From: Candidatus Parcubacteria bacterium
Lineage (GTDB): Bacteria > Patescibacteriota > Minisyncoccia > Phycocordibacterales > UBA1006
DNA length: 12,476 nucleotides
Assembly: GCA_027028225.1 (NCBI GenBank)
Contig: JALVJP010000059.1
Location: forward strand, 1 to 12,476
Direction of reading: 5' to 3'
Under the pieces are notes generated by a model. The model searched no databases. It was not told the origin of the DNA and saw only the letters and a program-made list of their open reading frames with translations. Below are positions 7,101-12,476 of the stretch, piece by piece (position 1 is the stretch's first letter; each line of letters opens with the position of its first letter). Position numbers and translations under genes: made by a program.

Positions 7101-7380
7101 TGGAGCTGCACACACACTTCGAGAGATGCTCACTATTAAATCTGATGATGTGGATGGTCGTGCAAAAGCATTTGACGCGATCATCAAACGAAGAAAAATT
7201 CGCGAGTTCCACACACCGGAATCCTTCAATGTGCTTATGAATTATCTACGAGGTCTCTCTCTTAATGTGGAAAAAATCCGTCTTGGGGAGGAGAGGATGC
7301 TCAATAAAGATGTGCTCGATTATGAAGAACAGGGTTCAAGGGAAGAGACATCATCATTAAACGAATCATATGAACAGTAA
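4132..7380 (+). CDS. rpoB: RNA polymerase beta subunit (RpoB)
   Basis: Forms, with beta', the catalytic core of RNA polymerase. The product is 1082 residues, compact compared with 1342 in E. coli, which carries lineage inserts. The N-terminal protrusion and lobe regions ([14 protein letters not shown]) precede the rifampicin region ([18 protein letters not shown]) and [18 protein letters not shown]. Further on are [13 protein letters not shown] with the two active-site lysines K828 and K836, and the C-terminal clamp part [20 protein letters not shown]. The frame is open back to a GTG at 4078, but the ATG at 4132 ([18 protein letters not shown]) gives the expected family N-terminus. ATG 4108, with AAGG at 4099-4102, is a possible alternative adding eight residues. 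It is co-transcribed with rpoC, whose start overlaps its last 11 bases. The E. coli R529 position is Thr399 here. No ribosomal protein genes rplJ/rplL precede it. Confidence 0.97.
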   Translation: [1082 protein letters not shown]

Positions 7381-10300
7381 TATGAAAGAGATAAATTCCC
7401 AAAATACAACATCTCATAAGCATGAGGTAGAGCGGAAAGATGCAGTTGCAATCGCGCTCGCATCACCGGAAACAATTCTCTCGTGGTCTCATGGGGAAGT
7501 TACAAAACCTGAGACGATTAACTATCGTACAGGTCGTTCTGAAAAGCACGGTCTCTTTGACGAGCGTATCTTTGGTCCAGAAAAGGATTACGAGTGTTAT
7601 TGTGGAAAATATAAAGGAATTCGATACAAAGGAATCGTCTGTGAAAAGTGTGGGGTGGAAGTAACACGTTCTATTGTGCGACGAAGTCGTATGGGACATA
7701 TTTCTCTTGCAGCACCTGTTGCTCATATCTGGTTCCTTCGCGGAATTCCGTCTCGTATGGGTCTCGTACTTGATGTTCCTGTATCAAAACTTGAGAAAGT
7801 TATTTACTTTGCGAACTTTATCATCACGAAGGTTCACGAAAAAGAAAAGGACCGAGTAACACGTGATCTCAAACGAGAATATGAGACAAAAATGAAACAA
7901 CTTGAGAGTGACGAAGATAAGGAAAAGCTGAAAAGTGTTTTCCAAAAGACACTCGATGATTTGAAAGGTCTTGTCCCTCATAAAATTCTCACAGAGGATG
8001 AATATAATATTTTCTCGGTAAAATTCGGTTCTGTTTTTGAGGCTGGAATTGGAGCTGAGGCAATCCATGAAATTTTCTCTAACCTCGATCTCGATGAGCT
8101 TATCAAAGATCTCGAGAAACAGCATCGAGAAACGAAAGCAATGGGAACAAAAAAGAAGCTCGAAAAGAGACTCTCTCTCCTCCGCTCTCTCTATCGAGAG
8201 AATATTCGTCCCGAGTGGATGTTCATTAAGCATATTGCGGTTATTCCTCCAGCACTTCGTCCAATGGTATCACTCGATGGGGGTCGTTATGCGACATCAG
8301 ATGTAAATGATCTCTATCGACGCGTGATTAATAGAAATAATCGTCTTAGGAAACTTATTAATATTGGAGCTCCTGATGTTATCTTAAGGAATGAAAAGCG
8401 TATCCTTCAAGAAGCAGTAGATTCTCTTATTGATAACTCTATCCGTAAACATTCTGGATCAGCAGCGGTTTCTTCTTCACAACGGAGAGCGTTGAAATCA
8501 CTTGCAGACCAGCTCAAAGGAAAGCAGGGAATTTTCCGACAGAACTTACTCGGAAAGCGTGTTGATTACTCAGGGCGATCTGTGATTGTGGTTGGTCCAA
8601 AACTTGCGATGAACGAGACAGGGCTTCCAAAGAAGATGGCACTCGAACTCTTCCGTCCGTTCGTCGTTTCTGAACTCATTCGTCGAGAGAAGGCGTTCAA
8701 TGTGAGAGGAGCAGGAAAACTTCTTGAAAATCCGGATGATGAGGTGTGGGAGATTCTCGAGGAAGTGATTAAAGATCGTTATGTTCTCCTCAACCGTGCG
8801 CCAACGCTTCACCGACTTTCTATTCGTGCGTTTAAGCCGAAACTTATCGAAGGAAAAGCAATCCAACTTCACCCTCTCGCATGTGCAGGGTTTAACGCTG
8901 ACTTCGATGGTGACCAGATGGCAGTTCACCTCCCACTTTCTACGGAAGCGCAATTTGAAGCGAAAGAATTGATGGCTTCAGGGAAGAACCTCCTCTCTCC
9001 TGCATCGGGAAACCCAATTGTAACCCCATCACAGGATATGGTGCTTGGTTCCTACTGGATGACGAAGGCAGTAGAAGGGTTAAAAGGCGAAGGGAAGTTT
9101 TTCTCATCTCCAAACGAAGCGATTACGGCATACGATTTTGGGCAGGTTGATTTTCGCGCAAAGATTTATGTGCTTGGAACAGACCTTCCGCGTTACGCAC
9201 AGTTTGAGGGGAAACCATTTGAGACGACTGTTGGACGACTCCTCTTCAATAGTATCTTTCCATCTGATTTTCCCTACATCAATGATGTTGTGAAGAAGAA
9301 AGATCTCGCGAAACTTGTGCGAACTCTTATTCTTACTTATGGAATTGATGAAACGTCACCAATTCTCGATAAAATTAAGGATTTTGGTTTCCGTTACGCA
9401 ACGCGTTCTGGTTCTACATTTTCTTATTCTGACGTGAATGTTCCAGAAGAGAAGAAGGAGATTATCGAGCGAGGGAAAGCGAAAGCACGAGAAATTATTG
9501 AACAGTATGAAGAGGGTCTTATATCCGATGAAGAGCGCTACCGAAAAACAATTGAACTCTGGGAGTCAGTGAAGGATGAAATTCAGGAACTCATTGCTTC
9601 AAAACTTGAAGAATCAGAGTCTATCGGGGATATGGTTGTTTCAGGAGCGCGTGGTTCTGTATCAAATATTCAGCAAATCGCAGGAATGATTGGAGTGATT
9701 GTGAATGCGGTTGGAAAGGCGATTGACTTTCCAATTCTTCACTCATTTAAGGAAGGTCTTACTCCAATTGAGTACTTCATTACAACGCACGGTTCTCGTA
9801 AGGGGTTGACTGACACCGCGTTGAAGACTGCGAGTGCAGGATACCTTACGCGAAGACTTCACGATGTTGCACAAGATGTAGTGGTAACGAGTGAGGATTG
9901 TGGAACAAAGAAGCATCAAATTGTTCGTGAGGAGAATTTTGATGGAATTGTGAAGAGTCTCGCAGATAATCTTATGGGTCGTACACTCGCAGAAACAGTG
10001 AAAGATGCAGATGGAAAAACCCTTTTTAAGAAAGGACATGTCGTTACCGCAGAGGATGCGAAGAAGATTGAAGATGCAGGAGTGAAAGAAGTTGCAGTTC
10101 GAACACCTCTCACCTGTGAAAATATTCACGGAGTATGTCAGGCGTGTTACGGGCTTGATCTCGCACGAAATGAAGTAGTTCGTGTAGGAGAGGCGGTAGG
10201 AACGATTGCCTCCCAGTCTATTGGGGAGCCAGGAACACAGCTTACACTTCGAACCTTCCACGCAGGAGGAGTTACCGGATTGGATATTACGACTGGTCTT

Positions 10301-11125
10301 CCGCGAATTGAGGAAATCTTTGAAAATCGTTCAAACATTAAATCTCCAGCTGTTATAAACCACTACGATGGAGTTGTGAGTGATATCAAGAAGCGCGATG
10401 GTGTGAGAATTATTGAGATTCTTCTTGATAAGGAAATTACGAAAGGAAATACAATTTCCAAAACAATGACTTATGAACTTGACCCTCGTCGTTCCCCGAT
10501 TGTAAAAAAGGGAGATAAGGTTGAGAAAGGACAACTTCTCACTGATGGATCGGCAGTTATTACTGAACTCTTTAATATTGCAGGACAGGAGCGTGCACAA
10601 GAGTATGTGGTAAATGAAGTGCTTAAGGTGTATGAATTAAACTCTGCTCCGGTGAACAAGAAACATATTGAAATTATTGCTCGTCTCATGTTCTCGCGAA
10701 GGAAAATTACAGAGATTGGTGATTCTAAGTTTTCTACGGGAGATGTTGTGGAACACTACGAACTTGTGAAAGAAAACGAACGACTTCGTGAGGAAGGAAA
10801 GCTTGAAGCGAAAGGAGAGGTGATTGTAAAAGGAATTACTGAAGTGGCACTCACCACAAAGTCGTGGCTCTCCTCAGCATCCTTCCAGCACACAACGCGT
10901 GTACTCGTGAAAGCAACAACAGAGGGAGAAGTTGATGAACTTCGCGGTTTGAAAGAGAACATTATTGTGGGAAATCTCATTCCTGCGGGGACAGGACTTC
11001 GCAATGACTTTATTCCGCTTGAGGATTTATGGGAGCAAGAGCGAGAAGAAATGGAAGCACGAGCAATAGCAGAAGAAGAGGAAGCAGAGTTGAGAAGGAA
11101 ACTCGGATTAAGTAGTGAAGAATAG
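7370..11125 (+). CDS. rpoC: RNA polymerase beta' subunit (RpoC)
   Basis: Largest RNA polymerase subunit, carrying the catalytic magnesium site. 1251 residues, near the size of beta' without the large trigger-loop insert. The N-terminal zinc site is C76, C78, C91, C94. The catalytic loop NADFDGD is at 509-515 (three Asp). The second zinc site is C844, C916, C923, C926. The bridge-helix region THGSRKGLTDTALKTASAGY is followed by the trigger loop SIGEPGTQLTLRTFHAGG, with its catalytic-loop histidine at 964. All key residues are present. The F-loop before the bridge helix is divergent (AGMIGVIVNAVG). The start at 7370 overlaps rpoB by 11 bases; an in-frame ATG at 7382, just after the rpoB TAA, is equally possible and removes four residues. 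Neither has a clear Shine-Dalgarno. The acidic, Glu-rich C-terminus ends at TAG, followed by a strong terminator. Confidence 0.97.
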   Translation: MNSNMKEINSQNTTSHKHEVERKDAVAIALASPETILSWSHGEVTKPETINYRTGRSEKHGLFDERIFGPEKDYECYCGKYKGIRYKGIVCEKCGVEVTRSIVRRSRMGHISLAAPVAHIWFLRGIPSRMGLVLDVPVSKLEKVIYFANFIITKVHEKEKDRVTRDLKREYETKMKQLESDEDKEKLKSVFQKTLDDLKGLVPHKILTEDEYNIFSVKFGSVFEAGIGAEAIHEIFSNLDLDELIKDLEKQHRETKAMGTKKKLEKRLSLLRSLYRENIRPEWMFIKHIAVIPPALRPMVSLDGGRYATSDVNDLYRRVINRNNRLRKLINIGAPDVILRNEKRILQEAVDSLIDNSIRKHSGSAAVSSSQRRALKSLADQLKGKQGIFRQNLLGKRVDYSGRSVIVVGPKLAMNETGLPKKMALELFRPFVVSELIRREKAFNVRGAGKLLENPDDEVWEILEEVIKDRYVLLNRAPTLHRLSIRAFKPKLIEGKAIQLHPLACAGFNADFDGDQMAVHLPLSTEAQFEAKELMASGKNLLSPASGNPIVTPSQDMVLGSYWMTKAVEGLKGEGKFFSSPNEAITAYDFGQVDFRAKIYVLGTDLPRYAQFEGKPFETTVGRLLFNSIFPSDFPYINDVVKKKDLAKLVRTLILTYGIDETSPILDKIKDFGFRYATRSGSTFSYSDVNVPEEKKEIIERGKAKAREIIEQYEEGLISDEERYRKTIELWESVKDEIQELIASKLEESESIGDMVVSGARGSVSNIQQIAGMIGVIVNAVGKAIDFPILHSFKEGLTPIEYFITTHGSRKGLTDTALKTASAGYLTRRLHDVAQDVVVTSEDCGTKKHQIVREENFDGIVKSLADNLMGRTLAETVKDADGKTLFKKGHVVTAEDAKKIEDAGVKEVAVRTPLTCENIHGVCQACYGLDLARNEVVRVGEAVGTIASQSIGEPGTQLTLRTFHAGGVTGLDITTGLPRIEEIFENRSNIKSPAVINHYDGVVSDIKKRDGVRIIEILLDKEITKGNTISKTMTYELDPRRSPIVKKGDKVEKGQLLTDGSAVITELFNIAGQERAQEYVVNEVLKVYELNSAPVNKKHIEIIARLMFSRRKITEIGDSKFSTGDVVEHYELVKENERLREEGKLEAKGEVIVKGITEVALTTKSWLSSASFQHTTRVLVKATTEGEVDELRGLKENIIVGNLIPAGTGLRNDFIPLEDLWEQEREEMEARAIAEEEEAELRRKLGLSSEE

Positions 11126-11144
11126 TTGTTCTTATGGTTTGTTA

Positions 11145-11189
11145 AAAACAAGCGATGCGTAGAATTACGCATCGCTTGTTTTCTTTTGT
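11145..11189 (+). terminator. intrinsic terminator of the rpoBC operon
   Basis: A perfect 16-bp stem (AAAACAAGCGATGCGT at 11145-11160, complement at 11167-11182) with a 6-base loop leads into the T-rich tail TTTTCTTTTG. It starts 20 bases after the rpoC stop. The A-rich left arm may also serve the opposite direction. Confidence 0.9.
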
Positions 11190-11218
11190 TGGAATATTCC
11201 TTTTTTTTCTCACTTTCG

Positions 11219-11224
11219 TATGAT
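11219..11224 (+). promoter_or_regulatory. -10 box of mnmA, next to the start codon
   Basis: TATGAT at 11219-11224 matches the -10 consensus at 5 of 6 positions. A weak -35 candidate, TTCCTT, is at 11197-11202 (spacer 16). Initiation about 7 bases on would fall near 11231, two bases before the ATG at 11233, so the message would be essentially leaderless. There is no Shine-Dalgarno upstream of that ATG. Confidence 0.45.
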
Positions 11225-11232
11225 ACAGGTAT

Positions 11233-12342
11233 ATGATACAGAAGGAGAAAAAAGGTCGTGTGTTTGTTGGGGTTTCTGGTGGAGTTGATTCCTCACTCAG
11301 TCTCGCACTTCTCAAATCACAAGGGTATGAAGTGGTGGGGGTATTCATTCGGACATGGCAACCTGATTGGCTTGAATGCAGTTGGAGAGAGGAGAAGAGA
11401 GATGCAATGCGTGTGTGCGCACAACTCAATGTTCCCTTCATTGAGTTAAACCTCGAAAAGGAATACGAACAGGAAGTCGTTCGCTATATGCTTGACGAGT
11501 ATCGCAGAGGGAGAACTCCAAATCCGGATGTGATGTGTAACCGTGCAATTAAATTTGGCGCATTCTTCCAATGGGCGCGCGAGCAGGGAGGAGATTTCGT
11601 TGCAACTGGCCACTACGCACGAATACGAAGGCAGGGAGATCATTTTTCTCTTCTGCGAGGGGTTGATACTAACAAAGATCAATCCTACTTTCTCTGGACA
11701 CTTAGGAAAGAGCAACTTCCTCACATTCTTTTCCCGGTAGGGAAGTTTAAGAAGAGTGAGGTTCGTGCAAAAGCAAGGCAATTTGGGATTGTAACTGCAC
11801 CGAAGCCGGATTCACAGGGAATTTGTTTTCTTGGAGATGTGGATATGAAAGATTTTCTCCGTCACTACATAAACGAGAGAAAGGGTGAAGTTGTTGATGA
11901 AAAAGGAAACCCTATCGGTACACATTCAGGAGCAATGTTTTTCACGCTTGGTGAGAGACATGGCTTCACGGTTCATAAGAAAACGACTGATGGGGGTCCT
12001 TACTATGTAGTAGGGAAAGATGTGGAAAAGAATATCCTTATCGTCTCTCAAGATCCTGGAGGTATTGAGGAGAGAGAAAAAATATATTTCCTTTCACAGG
12101 TAAACGACCTTGAGGGAAGTTTCCTCACAGGAGGGATGTTTGATGTGCAAATTCGTTATCGCGGATCCCTTAAGAAAGTGAGTGTTCTCTCCTACGATAA
12201 GAACAAAAAAGAGATGCGTATTCGCTTCCGTTTCTCTGATTACACAATCGCTCCCGGGCAATCAGTTGTTTTCTATGACGGGGATGTATGCCTTGGTGGG
12301 GGAGTCATAGATAGTATAGAAGCAAAAACACGCAATAACTGA
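11233..12342 (+). CDS. mnmA: tRNA-specific 2-thiouridylase MnmA
   Basis: ATP-dependent enzyme that adenylates and thiolates the wobble uridine (U34) of the Lys, Glu and Gln tRNAs in the cytoplasm, with sulfur delivered from a cysteine desulfurase. 369 residues, the usual family length. The PP-loop ATP-binding motif SGGVDSS is at 15-21. The catalytic pair is C102 in NPDVMCNRAIKF and C198 in DSQGICFLG. Also present are GHYAR, the tRNA-recognition segment NKDQSYFLW and the C-terminal beta-barrel ending with GQSVVFYDGDVCLGGGVI. The ATG at 11233 is chosen because a -10 box sits just before it. An in-frame GTG at codon 10, preceded by AAGGAG (11242-11247) and AAAGG (11251-11255), could be an alternative start that still keeps the PP-loop. 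The gene is separated from rpoC by a terminator and is likely its own transcription unit. No sulfur-relay gene lies nearby. Confidence 0.95.
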   Translation: MIQKEKKGRVFVGVSGGVDSSLSLALLKSQGYEVVGVFIRTWQPDWLECSWREEKRDAMRVCAQLNVPFIELNLEKEYEQEVVRYMLDEYRRGRTPNPDVMCNRAIKFGAFFQWAREQGGDFVATGHYARIRRQGDHFSLLRGVDTNKDQSYFLWTLRKEQLPHILFPVGKFKKSEVRAKARQFGIVTAPKPDSQGICFLGDVDMKDFLRHYINERKGEVVDEKGNPIGTHSGAMFFTLGERHGFTVHKKTTDGGPYYVVGKDVEKNILIVSQDPGGIEEREKIYFLSQVNDLEGSFLTGGMFDVQIRYRGSLKKVSVLSYDKNKKEMRIRFRFSDYTIAPGQSVVFYDGDVCLGGGVIDSIEAKTRNN

Positions 12343-12356
12343 GTGGCGTGTTTTTT
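12324..12356 (+). terminator. terminator overlapping the mnmA 3' end
   Basis: A 10-bp stem (AAAAACACGC 12324-12333 with GCGTGTTTTT 12346-12355) has a 12-base loop and ends in a run of six T. The left arm is coding sequence and the TGA stop (12340-12342) lies in the loop. Confidence 0.8.
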
Positions 12357-12363
12357 AAAACCC

Positions 12364-12406
12364 CCACAAGAACTCCCTGGGGTCTTGCCCCAGGGATGAA
12401 TTGTGG
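12364..12406. repeat. two-tier GC-rich palindrome downstream of mnmA
   Basis: The inner stem TCCCTGGGG (12374-12382) pairs with CCCCAGGGA (12388-12396) around TCTTG. An outer stem CCACAA (12364-12369) pairs with TTGTGG (12401-12406), and symmetric 4-base interruptions separate the two tiers. No T-run follows. As with the palindrome at 2375-2407, it stands out by GC content and could be a REP-like element, a transposase-recognition hairpin or an RNA structure. Confidence 0.6.
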
Positions 12407-12418
12407 CAACATCATCAC

Positions 12419-12476
12419 ATGACACCACCAAAGAATAGAAAAGGAATGTGGAGAGGAAATCACCAACTTTCAGAAT
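12419..12476 (+). CDS. possible start of an unidentified gene, cut by window edge
   Basis: An ATG at 12419 opens a frame that stays open to the window end (19 codons, MTPPKNRKGMWRGNHQLSE). A second in-frame ATG lies at codon 10. There is no Shine-Dalgarno and no convincing -10 box. The peptide is basic and I do not recognise it. The short length makes this a weak call; its position directly after a palindrome is the only added hint. Confidence 0.22.
   Translation, partial: MTPPKNRKGMWRGNHQLSE

Noticed and set aside
1..12476. CRISPR arrays, tRNA, rRNA, riboswitches
   Set aside because: No regularly spaced repeats, tRNA-like T-loops or rRNA signatures were seen on either strand by reading; no covariance search could be run.

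Overview
The window carries four intact housekeeping genes, all on the + strand: gyrB (80-2083), rpoB (4132-7380), rpoC (7370-11125) and mnmA/trmU (11233-12342). An accessory stretch with an IS30-family insertion lies between gyrB and rpoB. Compact RNA polymerase subunits without the large proteobacterial inserts, moderately AT-rich DNA, near-absence of Shine-Dalgarno sequences at the housekeeping starts, and no rplJ-rplL in front of rpoBC suggest a reduced-genome bacterium, most likely Patescibacteria/CPR (Parcubacteria-like). That placement is inference from protein style, not from a search. TAA, TAG and TGA all serve as stops, so there is no sign of UGA recoding.

Layout. 1-79: upstream DNA with an extended -10 promoter almost touching the gyrB start. 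80-2083: gyrB, followed by a clear intrinsic terminator (2133-2163). 2164-2508: no credible gene; it holds a 15-bp perfect GC-rich hairpin, one DnaA-box match, and a strong promoter whose spacer is a (CT)7 repeat. 2509-3976: two ancestral small two-helix membrane protein genes that overlapped by about 25 bp, now split by a 1050-bp IS30-family element (2724-3773, 15-bp perfect inverted repeats, AA target duplication). 3998-4018: terminator isolating this region from rpoBC. 4132-11125: rpoB-rpoC operon with an 11-bp overlap, closed by a 16-bp-stem terminator (11145-11189). 11233-12342: mnmA with its own -10 box and a terminator that begins inside its last codons. 12364-12406: a second GC-rich palindrome, then the possible start of an unidentified gene at the right edge.

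The housekeeping genes serve DNA supercoiling (GyrB), transcription (beta and beta' subunits) and tRNA wobble-uridine 2-thiolation (MnmA). The most unusual part is the IS30 site. The element sits in the overlap of two small membrane genes. The first gene now reads into the left end of the element and stops in an ATGA overlap with the transposase start, and the transposase ends on a TAG outside the element that was the first gene's original stop. The promoter reading into this arrangement has a dinucleotide repeat in its spacer and could be phase variable. RpoB and RpoC also carry substitutions at normally conserved drug-contact and active-site-adjacent positions.
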